From the NCBI GenBank assembly GCA_038123275.1, contig JAYORG010000007.1, positions 1-64,000 of the forward strand: 64,000 nucleotides of DNA, read 5' to 3'. The notes under the pieces are model-generated. The model was not told where the DNA came from, searched no databases, and worked only from the letters and a program-made list of their open reading frames with translations. Of the stretch, positions 16,755-25,516 are shown one piece after another. Every line of letters starts with the position of its first letter. Positions within the stretch are counted from its first letter, which is position 1. The DNA comes from CAJQHT01 sp038123275 (GTDB lineage Bacteria; Pseudomonadota; Alphaproteobacteria; Rickettsiales; UBA1997). The translations under genes and the position numbers were made by a program.

Positions 16755-18008
16755 ATGAGAATGTCTTTTTATAACCAAGAAACTAAAAATTTACCAGATA
16801 TTAGCGATTTATGCTTAAGTAGCCATTTACAAAAAGTTAAAATTGCTCAAGGTGAGATAGTAAAACAGATCAAAAATAACCAAATTCCACCTCTAAACAT
16901 CGCCAATAAAATAGATGATTTAGAGTTAATCCAAGACTTATCTAAAAAAATTAAATCTAATTTTAAGAATGTAGCTATTCTTGGGGTTGGAGGTTCTAGC
17001 CTGGGTGCCAAGACAATTGCAGCAATTAAAAATAATCACGATGTTCAAATAGATTTCTTTGAATCTATTGATGGCAACACTATTAAAAACAAATTAAGTA
17101 AAGTAGATTTACAAAAAACTTTCTTTTTGGTCATTAGTAAATCAGGGCAAACTATTGAAACAACCTGTCAGACGTTAATAATTATTGAGGAGTTAAGAAA
17201 TAATAAAATTACCAATATTGCCAAACAATTTACTTTTGTAACTCAAAATAAAGATAGTGATATTGGCAAAATTGCTAAAGATATTAATGCTGATATTAAT
17301 GATCATCCAAGTGATATTGGCGGTAGATTTTCTTATCTGACAATTGTTGGGTTATTACCAGCATCATTAATTGGTTTTGATATTAAGAAAATTAGAAATG
17401 CTGCTAAAAATACATTAGAGGATTTTATTAATGAGGATGAAAAAACCAATGATGTTACTAAAATTTGTGCTTATCAGCTTTATCTATTTGATAAGGGTTT
17501 TGGTTCCAATGTAATTATGCCATATGTTGATGTTTTAAAAGATTTTACTGACTGGTACAGGCAGTTATGGGCTGAATCTTTAGGTAAAGATGGCTTTGGA
17601 TCAACGCCAATTAATTCGATGGGAACAGTTGATCAACATAGCCAATTGCAACTTTATTTAGATGGACCAAAAGATAAGTTTTTTACTTTTATAACCAATA
17701 AAAATCCTAATAATAATTTTACTATTAAAGATTTGGGATCTCATAAAACTAGGTTTGGTAATAAAAATTTAAACGAAATAGTTAGGGCAGAACAAGAAAG
17801 TACAATTGAGATTTTAGCTAAGAAAAGTTTGCCAATTAGAATAGTTGAATTAGAAAAGGTTGATGAAGAAGTTATAAGTGCTTTGATGATGAAAATGTTT
17901 TTAGAAACTATTTTAATAGCTAAGGTAAAAGACATTAATCCTTTTGATCAGCCAGCAGTTGAACTTCGTAAAGTTTTATCAAAAGAATATTTAGATAATG
18001 CATCTTAA
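16755..18008 (+). CDS. pgi: Glucose-6-phosphate isomerase
   Basis: 417 aa, shorter than the 450-550 aa of most Pgi enzymes but with both SIS domains: NVAILGVGGSSLGAKTIAA (about 77-95) and FFLVISKSGQTIETTCQTL (about 121-140). The catalytic region is present: RQLWAESLGKDGFGSTPINS with the base Glu, DQHSQLQL with the ring-opening His, and NPFDQPAVELRKVL at the C-terminus. It interconverts glucose-6-P and fructose-6-P. Possession of Pgi argues against a strict energy parasite. It overlaps the next gene by 11 nt. An alternative ATG two codons downstream is possible. Confidence 0.92.
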   Translation: MRMSFYNQETKNLPDISDLCLSSHLQKVKIAQGEIVKQIKNNQIPPLNIANKIDDLELIQDLSKKIKSNFKNVAILGVGGSSLGAKTIAAIKNNHDVQIDFFESIDGNTIKNKLSKVDLQKTFFLVISKSGQTIETTCQTLIIIEELRNNKITNIAKQFTFVTQNKDSDIGKIAKDINADINDHPSDIGGRFSYLTIVGLLPASLIGFDIKKIRNAAKNTLEDFINEDEKTNDVTKICAYQLYLFDKGFGSNVIMPYVDVLKDFTDWYRQLWAESLGKDGFGSTPINSMGTVDQHSQLQLYLDGPKDKFFTFITNKNPNNNFTIKDLGSHKTRFGNKNLNEIVRAEQESTIEILAKKSLPIRIVELEKVDEEVISALMMKMFLETILIAKVKDINPFDQPAVELRKVLSKEYLDNAS

Positions 18009-18480
18009 TGTTAATAACAGATCAATTTTAATATTTTTATTCTTCACCTCATTTTTTGCTCTTTTTTGTGCTTACATTTCCCAATATGTTTTTGGTTTAC
18101 AGCCTTGCATTCTATGTATTTATCAAAGAATTCCGTTCTTTTTAGTTATTTTTATTACTTTATTTGCCCTATTTAATAAGCAAGATAATTGGCAAAAATT
18201 AGCAATCAAATTAGTTATAATTTTATTAATTTTTAATGCATTACTAGCATTTTATCATGTTGGAGTAGAACAACATATTTTTATTTTTGATGAATGTGCT
18301 GATATGTCTGCCAATATTACTAATTTGGAGGAGTTAAAAAAACAAATTTTACAAACCAAAGCTGTTCGATGTGACGAACCTCAGTTTATTTTATTTGGCA
18401 TTTCTATGGCTGGATATAATATTATTTATTGTTTAGGAATTGTTTTAATATCAATTTTGTTTTACAAAAAAATTAAATGA
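17998..18480 (+). CDS. dsbB: Disulfide bond formation protein B
   Basis: 160 aa, four predicted membrane segments. QPCILCIYQRIPF holds the first periplasmic CxxC pair (about 36-39) with the conserved arginine, and the second periplasmic loop carries two further cysteines (DECADMS and AVRCDEP). DsbB reoxidises DsbA using quinone. It lies between pgi and ccoG with overlaps on both sides (11 and 4 nt). Confidence 0.88.
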   Translation: MHLNVNNRSILIFLFFTSFFALFCAYISQYVFGLQPCILCIYQRIPFFLVIFITLFALFNKQDNWQKLAIKLVIILLIFNALLAFYHVGVEQHIFIFDECADMSANITNLEELKKQILQTKAVRCDEPQFILFGISMAGYNIIYCLGIVLISILFYKKIK

Positions 18481-19886
18481 GTCTTTTAAAGCATTTTGAA
18501 AAAAGAGAAAGAACTTATCCGCAAAATGTAAAAGGTAAATTTCGTCATATTAAAAATATTTCTAGTATTGTTTTTCTGGCAATTTTCTTTTTCTTTCCTT
18601 ATTTGCGTTTTGATCGCGGACCAGATTTGCCTAATCAGGCCATATTAATTGATATTGTTAATTCACGTGGCTATTTTTTCTTTATTAAAATTTGGCCAGA
18701 GGAAACATATTATTTTGCAGGTCTTTTAATTTTTGCTGCTACGGCTTTGTTTTTTGTCACTTCTTTATTTGGTAGAGTTTGGTGTGGTTACAGTTGTCCC
18801 CAAACTGTTTGGACAGATTTATTTATTAAGGTTGAAAGGTTTTTCCAAGGAGATCGTAATCAAAGAATTATTTTAGATCGTAAAAATTCTTTTAATAAAT
18901 TCTTAAGAAAAACAGCAACTCATATTGTTTGGATTTTAATTGCTTTAGTAACAGGTTTTGGATTTATATCATATTTTAATGATGTGTTTGTTGTTATTAG
19001 TGGTTTAGTTAATTCCAGTTTAAGCATAAATGTAGCTAGTTGGATTTTTGGTGTTGCTGGCATGACATATATTATGGCTGGTTTTGCTCGTGAACAAGTT
19101 TGTAATTATATGTGTCCTTATGCTCGTTTTCAAAGTGCAATGTTTGATGAGGATACTTTGATTATTGCTTATGATGAAAAAAGAGGTGAGCCTAGACAAA
19201 AATACAAACAAGGTGATTCAATAGAAAATCGTGGACATTGTATAGAATGCAAGCAATGTGTAGTAGTTTGCCCAGCTAATATTGATATCAGAAATGGTTT
19301 ACAAATGGAATGCATTGCTTGTGGTCTTTGTATTGATGCTTGTAATAATGTTATGAAAAAGATTGGTTTGCCACCAGATTTAATTAAATATGATACTCAT
19401 CATCATATAAGTGATTCATCAAATAATAAAGTTAAGTTTAGAATTTTAAGGCCAAGAACTTTTGGTTATATTTTTATTTTAAGTATCATTGCTGGTATAA
19501 TTCTTTTGAATTTAGCTCTTAAATCCAGTTTAGATTTAAAAGTAACACCAACTCGAAATCCTATATTTGTTGTGTTATCCAATGGTGACATTAGAAATGG
19601 TTATGATATAAAAATTTCTAATAAAAATAACTTAGAACAATCCTATAAACTAGAAATAAGTGGCGTTGATAATGTTAATATTAAAATACAAAATCCTCCA
19701 AATCTAGACCTAGAAAATATTAAAGTGAAAGGGGATTCAATTATAGATATTAAACTTTATATTAGTGCTAAAAAAGAGAATTTAGACGATGGTGATGGCA
19801 AAAATGAAATTAAGTTTAGTATAATTAACAATGAGAATAATGAAGTAATTTCTCAGGATAGTATTTTTATGTCTAATTCTAGGTAG
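18477..19886 (+). CDS. ccoG: Cytochrome c oxidase accessory protein CcoG (RdxA/FixG)
   Basis: 469 aa. Several membrane segments, VWCGYSCPQTVWTDLFIKVE (about 101-120), QVCNYMCPYARFQ (about 210), and two 4Fe-4S motifs CIECKQCVVVCP and CIACGLCIDACN (about 258-290). A C-terminal Ig-like domain follows the last helix (after about 345). CcoG reduces copper for cbb3 oxidase assembly, so a microaerobic cbb3 branch is likely elsewhere in the genome. Confidence 0.94.
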   Translation: MSLLKHFEKRERTYPQNVKGKFRHIKNISSIVFLAIFFFFPYLRFDRGPDLPNQAILIDIVNSRGYFFFIKIWPEETYYFAGLLIFAATALFFVTSLFGRVWCGYSCPQTVWTDLFIKVERFFQGDRNQRIILDRKNSFNKFLRKTATHIVWILIALVTGFGFISYFNDVFVVISGLVNSSLSINVASWIFGVAGMTYIMAGFAREQVCNYMCPYARFQSAMFDEDTLIIAYDEKRGEPRQKYKQGDSIENRGHCIECKQCVVVCPANIDIRNGLQMECIACGLCIDACNNVMKKIGLPPDLIKYDTHHHISDSSNNKVKFRILRPRTFGYIFILSIIAGIILLNLALKSSLDLKVTPTRNPIFVVLSNGDIRNGYDIKISNKNNLEQSYKLEISGVDNVNIKIQNPPNLDLENIKVKGDSIIDIKLYISAKKENLDDGDGKNEIKFSIINNENNEVISQDSIFMSNSR

Positions 19887-19887
19887 A

Positions 19888-20085
19888 TTATGATATTGAT
19901 GTGGACATAATTTTCTTATCAGGGCTTAGTTTCTTGCCACCAGAATCAGAGCATTTAGGTTTTGGAGTTCCGCCTGTATTGTTAGATATAGGAGGTGTAA
20001 TTTCATCATCATTTCCCTTTTCTTCGACTAAATTTATATTAACATCAAGGTGTTCAGATCCATTTGATTTTTCTTGTTTTGACAT
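19888..20085 (-). CDS. Small hydrophilic hypothetical protein
   Basis: 65 aa, starts MSKQEKSNGSEHLDVNIN, rich in Ser, Pro, Lys and acidic residues with no membrane segment, so probably disordered. It converges on ccoG with a one-base gap and is in the same direction as the FliB-like gene 185 bp upstream. I recognise no family. The ATG lacks a strong ribosome binding site; it may be spurious. Confidence 0.35.
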   Translation of the reverse strand: MSKQEKSNGSEHLDVNINLVEEKGNDDEITPPISNNTGGTPKPKCSDSGGKKLSPDKKIMSTSIS

Positions 20086-20270
20086 AGGAAGTATATTTCT
20101 AAGAAATTCTTATTTATTTAGGGTAGAAATTACTAATGTTTTCTTAAATTTCTAAAAACAAAATATAAAGTAAGAAAGAGTTAATTTTTATCATTGTTTA
20201 GTTCAGCATGTTAACAATCTTTTTGTATATTACAAATTTTGTCGGCATGTTTTATTATAACCTTAATTAA

Positions 20271-21467
20271 CTACTCAGTTAAATTTAAAACAACTGTGAT
20301 TAATGTTCTATAATCGTCCCAGTTAGCATCTTTACAAAAATCATATAATTCTTGATTGCCTCTAACGAAGAATCTTTTTGCTGTTGGTTGTACAACATCT
20401 ATTACTTGTGCTATTGTTAACTTTCTTTTAGATTGAGAACGTCTAACCATTAGTGCTATCTTAATTACCAAAAATTCTAAGGCAATAACAGCAATAGAGT
20501 TATATTGATTAGAAAAGTAATTATTAACAGGGAATATTATATAGCTTAGTTGAGCTTTGAGTAGGTTTTTTAAGATTTGATTGAATTCTTTTTTTGATTT
20601 TTCCCAATTTTCATATATTACTTCCCAATTTTCAATCAATTCATCTTCGTCGCTATCCTGATCTCCTAAATGCTTTTTGACCATGGCAACCACCATATTA
20701 TATCGAGGTCGGTCTCTATTAATAAGGTCAAACATTGCATCTAAAACACTAAAAATTTCCTCTCTCATATCTACTTCATCTTCATTATTGTAAGATATTT
20801 TTAGTATTTTATTTTTTGTAATATTATTAATTTCACTATCTATATTATCCCAGTCAAAATCCTCATCCTCATCCATTTTTTGGGATAGAAGTAAAACTCT
20901 TGCTAAAGATTCTTCGGCGCTATATTCAGGATCATCAATCATCTTTGTGATAGAGTTAAAGATGTTAACTACTTCATCTTCATCAAGGTCTTCAAGTCCT
21001 CCAGATCTACCATCATATAATCCTGTTTTGTCACGGCTTTGTGTTATTTCACTCCAGCTAGAAAAATCAGTTTTTTTATTGTTATAAAGGGCAACTTTTA
21101 AACTTTCAGGGCAAGCTAAGTTAGCTGCCATATAAGTGCTATTTTCAATTTGTTTGTAAGTTCTTGGAAAGGTATAACATACGTCCGGAAGGTTTGTTTC
21201 ACCATGTTTTTGTTGTAAACTACATAAGCCATTTTTAAGCTGAATACAATCTCCATTATCTCGTTCTTTCATTCTAAAGGCGCCGTCACTGTGGGGTTCT
21301 ACATTCTTGGCTATTTCTAAATTATTTTTATCATAATATTTTTTATTTTCAGTAGTGATATTAATAATCCATTGAGAACAACAAGTGTCAACACATTTAT
21401 CTGCAGCACATTTAAAATCATCTAAATATGCTACTTGTTTTACTTTGGAAGATGTTTCTTTGGACAT
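20271..21467 (-). CDS. Flagellin lysine-N-methylase-like protein (FliB family)
   Basis: 398 aa. The cysteine pattern of FliB is clear at the N-terminus: AYLDDFKCAADKCVDTCCSQ, WIINITTENKKYY, GDCIQLKNGLCSLQQKHGE and LPDVCYTFPR, together suitable for an iron-sulfur cluster as in YkgJ/FliB proteins. Length equals that of Salmonella FliB (about 400 aa). Known members methylate lysines of flagellin. No flagellin gene is in this window, so the substrate here may be another surface protein. The middle has an acidic stretch (DEDEDFDWDNIDSE). Confidence 0.75.
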   Translation of the reverse strand: MSKETSSKVKQVAYLDDFKCAADKCVDTCCSQWIINITTENKKYYDKNNLEIAKNVEPHSDGAFRMKERDNGDCIQLKNGLCSLQQKHGETNLPDVCYTFPRTYKQIENSTYMAANLACPESLKVALYNNKKTDFSSWSEITQSRDKTGLYDGRSGGLEDLDEDEVVNIFNSITKMIDDPEYSAEESLARVLLLSQKMDEDEDFDWDNIDSEINNITKNKILKISYNNEDEVDMREEIFSVLDAMFDLINRDRPRYNMVVAMVKKHLGDQDSDEDELIENWEVIYENWEKSKKEFNQILKNLLKAQLSYIIFPVNNYFSNQYNSIAVIALEFLVIKIALMVRRSQSKRKLTIAQVIDVVQPTAKRFFVRGNQELYDFCKDANWDDYRTLITVVLNLTE

Positions 21468-21552
21468 AATATTATGTAAAATAATTAATGAATTAAGTTT
21501 AAGACTTAACTGAAGTATAGACTATAATTTACCTTTTAGGGTAAGTGAAAAT

Positions 21553-22335
21553 TTAAATTCTTTTTAGTAAAGTTACAACAAAAAACAAAATAAAACTTAT
21601 TAAAATTATCGCTGGTCCAGATGGAATATCAAAATGATAAGAAGATAAAATACCAAATAATATTGATAAAATAGCAATTAATGTAGAAATAATTACCATA
21701 TTTTTTGGGTTTTTTACTAGTTGCTTCGCAGTTGCCGGTGGAATAACCAGCATTGAAGTAATTAGAAGCGCACCAATAATTTTAATAGAAGCAGCAATGG
21801 CAATAGCCATTATTATAGTGAGCAATAAGTCCATTTTAAAATTACTAATATTTTGTGATTTTGCTAAATCTCTACTAATTGTGCTTAATATTAGAGATTT
21901 CCAATTAAGGATAATAACTAAATATATTACTATTGCTCCAGCAAATATAGAATAAATTTGAGTAGTATTAACTATTAATATATCACCAAATAAAAATGAA
22001 TGAAGGTTAAAATTAACATTATCACTTAGGCTAATTAATATAATACCAATACTTAAAGCACCATGTGCCAATATTCCTAAAATTGTATCATTAGAAAGGG
22101 CTTCTTTATTTTGTAAATAAGTAAGTAGTAGAGCAAATATTACTATTACTAGAATAATAGAAATATCATGATTTATTCCAAGAATTATTCCAATTCCAAT
22201 TCCAAGTATAGCACTATGTCCTAAAGATTCTCCAAAATAGGACATTTTTTTCCACACGACAAAACAGCCAAGAAGTCCGGTAATTAGAGCAATACCAATA
22301 CCTGAAATAATAGCATTTATTATAAAATCATCCAT
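21553..22335 (-). CDS. znuB: Zinc ABC transporter permease ZnuB
   Basis: 260 aa, about eight hydrophobic segments. GCFVVWKKMSYFGESLGHSA near residues 24-43 is the diagnostic ABC-3 family motif (MSYFGDSLSHSALLG in E. coli ZnuB), and IIGALLITSMLVIPPATAKQ near 185 is the second conserved block. It forms the membrane channel with ZnuC, overlapping that gene by 8 nt. Confidence 0.9.
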   Translation of the reverse strand: MDDFIINAIISGIGIALITGLLGCFVVWKKMSYFGESLGHSAILGIGIGIILGINHDISIILVIVIFALLLTYLQNKEALSNDTILGILAHGALSIGIILISLSDNVNFNLHSFLFGDILIVNTTQIYSIFAGAIVIYLVIILNWKSLILSTISRDLAKSQNISNFKMDLLLTIIMAIAIAASIKIIGALLITSMLVIPPATAKQLVKNPKNMVIISTLIAILSILFGILSSYHFDIPSGPAIILISFILFFVVTLLKRI

Positions 22336-23050
22336 GGCTGTGAGTATGATAATGGTTGTAAACAGACATTAATTCAGACATATCCTGGCCAAAAATTTCA
22401 GTAAATTTAGGATCTTTAGATATAACATCCGGTTTTCCTGAGCAGCAAATATGATGAAATAAACATATTACCTTTTTGGTTGATGACATAACTAAATGTA
22501 AGTCGTGAGATACTAGTAAAATTGCAATTTTTCTCTTTTTATAAATTTTACTTAATAATTCATAAAATTGTAACTGCCCGGAAATATCTAAATTTTGATC
22601 AGGTTCATCAAGAATTAATAAATCAGGATCTCCCATTAAAGCATTAGCCAATAATAATTTTTGGGTTTCACCACCTGAGAGTTGTGAGATTTGTTTGTCT
22701 AAAATTTTATCAATTTTGGTTTCTAAAATAATTTCTTTTAGTTTATTTTTATTAAACTCTTTATTTAATTTGAGAAAATAATCAGAGCAAATTGGTATTG
22801 ATCTATCAAGATGAATTTTCTGTGGTAAATAACCAATTTCAAGGTTATTTTTGCTTTTAATAGTACCAATATCTGGTTTTTTAATACCAAGTAGAATTTT
22901 GAGTAAGGTTGTTTTTCCAGCACCATTGGGGCCAATTATTGTAATAAAATCTTGTTTTTTTATTTCAATTGAGATGTCATGCAATATAGTCTTTTTGTCA
23001 GCTTTATAAGAAATATTGTTAGTTTTTATGAGAATATTGCTTGTTGGCAT
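22328..23050 (-). CDS. znuC: Zinc ABC transporter ATP-binding protein ZnuC
   Basis: 240 aa. Walker A GPNGAGKTTLL (about 39-49), signature QLSGGETQKLLLANAL (about 126), Walker B LLILDEPDQNLD (about 146) and switch His VSHDLHLVM are complete. The C-terminus carries a histidine-rich tail (YNHYHTHSHG) that may bind zinc. It is divergent from znuA and probably co-transcribed with znuB. It may also serve the second ABC-3 permease at 62556-63311 if that locus lacks its own ATPase. Confidence 0.92.
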   Translation of the reverse strand: MPTSNILIKTNNISYKADKKTILHDISIEIKKQDFITIIGPNGAGKTTLLKILLGIKKPDIGTIKSKNNLEIGYLPQKIHLDRSIPICSDYFLKLNKEFNKNKLKEIILETKIDKILDKQISQLSGGETQKLLLANALMGDPDLLILDEPDQNLDISGQLQFYELLSKIYKKRKIAILLVSHDLHLVMSSTKKVICLFHHICCSGKPDVISKDPKFTEIFGQDMSELMSVYNHYHTHSHG

Positions 23051-23071
23051 CTAAAAAGAATAAATATTTAA

Positions 23072-23100
23072 TTGATCTATATTGGCATAGATGGTATAAT
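23072..23100 (+). promoter_or_regulatory. Promoter of znuA
   Basis: TTGATC (23072-23077), 17-bp spacer, TATAAT (23095-23100), 37 bp before the znuA ATG, in the 87-bp divergent gap to znuC. An AT-rich partial dyad overlaps the -10 region, but I cannot assign a Zur box. Confidence 0.55.
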
Positions 23101-23137
23101 ATATTAAGGTTCTTTTGCTTAAATACAATTACTTTAT

Positions 23138-24037
23138 ATGAAAAATTCTTTTAAGATTTTAATAATATTACTAATTTTTATCATATTTCCCCGTGATTCT
23201 TTTGCATCTGCAATTTTATCCTCAATAAAACCAATTGATTCTTTGGTAAAGATGATTGTTAGTAATCCCAAAAATACGGCGCTATTAGTGAATAATAATA
23301 AAAGTCCTCACGGTTTTAGTCTAAAACCTTCTGATGTTAAAAAAATTAAAGAGGCTAAAATAATATTTTATATTGATGATTCTTTTGAAATTTTTCTAAG
23401 TAAAGCCCTAGAAAACTCTGATCATGTTAAGAAAGTTAGTTTGTTACAAAAAAGTAATTTAAGACTTTTAAAAGTTAGAAATGATGAAGATTGGCATAGT
23501 AAAAAGTCTAGAAAAAGTAATGGTAATATAGATTATCATGTGTGGCTTGATACTAAAAATGCAAAGAAAATATTAAAAACTATTAGAAATGAGTTAATAA
23601 AATCTTATCCTCAAAATGCTCAAATTTATAAAAATAATTATAAAATAGCTGTTAAAAAGATGGATGATTTATATGAAGATTTAAGAGACCAATTAAACAA
23701 TGTTAGAGATAAAGAATTTATAGTTTTTCATGATGCTAGCCAGTATTTTGAGGAGCAGTTTCATTTAAATAATGTTAGTGCAATAACCACTAATCCACAT
23801 TTTAATGTTTCCATTAAAAGATTAAAAAAGAATAGGTTAAAAGCTAGAAGTGAAAGTATAAAATGTGTTTTTTATGAGCCACATTTCAATAAAAAGTTTT
23901 CTAATATGGTTGCTAAAAGTTCAAAAGCAAAAATTGCCAAATTAGATCCAATTGGTTTTAATTTAGAACCGTCCAAAAATTTATATTTTACATTGATGAG
24001 AAATCTTGGTGATTCATATTACAATTGTCTATTGTAA
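23138..24037 (+). CDS. znuA: Zinc ABC transporter substrate-binding protein ZnuA
   Basis: 299 aa with a signal peptide (1-23, ending SFA). The metal ligands of the cluster A-I family are seen as His in KSPHGFSLKPSD (about 53), His in IDYHVWLDTKNA (about 130) and His in FIVFHDASQYFEEQF (about 190). The His-rich loop common in ZnuA is reduced to a short charged segment. It delivers Zn(II) to ZnuBC encoded on the other strand. The 3' end overlaps tmk by 9 bp convergently. Confidence 0.88.
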   Translation: MKNSFKILIILLIFIIFPRDSFASAILSSIKPIDSLVKMIVSNPKNTALLVNNNKSPHGFSLKPSDVKKIKEAKIIFYIDDSFEIFLSKALENSDHVKKVSLLQKSNLRLLKVRNDEDWHSKKSRKSNGNIDYHVWLDTKNAKKILKTIRNELIKSYPQNAQIYKNNYKIAVKKMDDLYEDLRDQLNNVRDKEFIVFHDASQYFEEQFHLNNVSAITTNPHFNVSIKRLKKNRLKARSESIKCVFYEPHFNKKFSNMVAKSSKAKIAKLDPIGFNLEPSKNLYFTLMRNLGDSYYNCLL

Positions 24038-24628
24038 GAAGCTTATAATTTGTTGATGAATTTGAGATATTGATTTTGTTCCATCAATAATTTGGAAACG
24101 GTCTTTATTATTTTGGGCAATTTGCAAAAAGCCATTACCAACTCTTTTATGAAATTCTAAATTCATATCTTCATAGCGGTTATTATCTTTGACTCTTTTT
24201 AGAGTATTTTCTACATCAACATCAATTAAAAAAGTAACATCAGGAGCAAAATTACCAATGGAATTATTTTTAATATTTTCAATAATTTTTAAATCTTCCT
24301 TATGGCCGTATCCCTGATAAGCAAATGTTGAATCAAAAAAACGGTCACAAATAACAATTTTATTATCTTTTAAAGATGGTTTTATTAATTTTTCAACATG
24401 GTCTCTTCTGGCAGCAAAATTAAGAAGGGTTTCACTAATACCATCCAATTTATTAATATCACCACTAATTAATATTTGGCGAATTTCTTCAGCTGCTTTT
24501 GTTCCACCTGGTTCTCTAGTAAGAATGCTTTGTATATTTTTTTGTTGCAGATAATCAAAAAGTAACTTACTTTGGGTTGACTTACCACAGCCTTCTACAC
24601 CTTCAAATGTAATAAATTTATATTTCAT
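24029..24628 (-). CDS. tmk: Thymidylate kinase
   Basis: 199 aa from the ATG at 24628. An upstream in-frame extension exists, but it lies antisense to the SDR gene and lacks homology, so I reject it. P-loop FEGVEGCGKSTQ (about 8-19), REPGGTKAAEEIRQIL, catalytic DRFFDSTFAYQG (about 97) and the lid arginines are present. It phosphorylates dTMP to dTDP. Confidence 0.94.
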   Translation of the reverse strand: MKYKFITFEGVEGCGKSTQSKLLFDYLQQKNIQSILTREPGGTKAAEEIRQILISGDINKLDGISETLLNFAARRDHVEKLIKPSLKDNKIVICDRFFDSTFAYQGYGHKEDLKIIENIKNNSIGNFAPDVTFLIDVDVENTLKRVKDNNRYEDMNLEFHKRVGNGFLQIAQNNKDRFQIIDGTKSISQIHQQIISFLQ

Positions 24629-24677
24629 AATTTTGGTAAAAATTTTTACTAACTGATTAATAAGACTAATAGATAAA

Positions 24678-25439
24678 ATGACAAAAACAATATTAATTAC
24701 AGGAGCAAGTAGTGGTCTTGGAAAATCTCTGGCTTTAGAATATGCTAAAACAGAAATTATTCTATTTTTAAGTGGCAGAAATGAAAAAAATTTAAAAGAA
24801 GTTAGTAAGATATGTAAAAAGCAGGGAGCTAAAGTTAACAGTAAAATTATTGATGTTAGAGATAAGGAACATATGAAAAAATGGATATTAGAAATTGCTA
24901 AAAAGCAGCCATTAGATCTAATTATTGCTAATGCTGGTATTTCTGCTGGTACAGCAGATGGCATTGAAAGTGAAGAACAAATATCACAAATTTTTACTAC
25001 CAATGTAGATGGTGTTTTAAATACAGTTAATCCAGCAGTAAAAATAATGCAAAAACAAAAATCTGGTCAAATTGCCATTATATCATCTTTAGCAGGTTTG
25101 CGTGGTCTGCCAAGTTCGCCAGCATATAGCGGTAGCAAGGCTGCGGTTCGTGTTTATGGTGAGGGCTTAAGGGGGTCTTTAGCTAAATTTGGTGTTAAAG
25201 TAAATGTTATTTGTCCGGGTTATATTAAAACCCCAATGACAGATGTTAATAATTTTCCAATGCCATTTTTAATTTCTTCTAAAAAAGCTGCTAAAATAAT
25301 TAAAAATGGATTAGAAAAAAATAAATCAAGAATAGCCTTTCCATTTCCACTTTATTTTGTCGTGTGGTTAATGTCTTTAATTTCTACTAAAATTACTGAT
25401 CCAATTTTCGCTAAATTACCAGGAAAATCTTCTTTATAA
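24678..25439 (+). CDS. Short-chain dehydrogenase/reductase (SDR)
   Basis: 253 aa classical SDR. The NAD(P)-binding TGASSGLGKSLALEYA (about 8-23), NAG motif IIANAGISAG (about 83), catalytic Ser in IISSLAGLRGLPS (about 138) and YSGSKAA with the catalytic Tyr/Lys (about 152-158) are present, then VICPGYIKTPM. A hydrophobic C-terminal stretch (PLYFVVWLMSLI) could associate with membranes. The substrate cannot be inferred. It is divergent from tmk by 49 bp. Confidence 0.88.
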   Translation: MTKTILITGASSGLGKSLALEYAKTEIILFLSGRNEKNLKEVSKICKKQGAKVNSKIIDVRDKEHMKKWILEIAKKQPLDLIIANAGISAGTADGIESEEQISQIFTTNVDGVLNTVNPAVKIMQKQKSGQIAIISSLAGLRGLPSSPAYSGSKAAVRVYGEGLRGSLAKFGVKVNVICPGYIKTPMTDVNNFPMPFLISSKKAAKIIKNGLEKNKSRIAFPFPLYFVVWLMSLISTKITDPIFAKLPGKSSL

Positions 25440-25516
25440 AAAAACCCTATACTTTACAAAAAGGTAGATTTATTATCTAGTTGCAGTTTATTTTTTAATT
25501 AAATCTTCTAAAAACA

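Noticed and set aside
24629..25003. N-terminal extension of the tmk reading frame
   Set aside because: It runs antisense to the SDR gene and adds non-homologous sequence before the canonical MKYKFITFEGVEG start.
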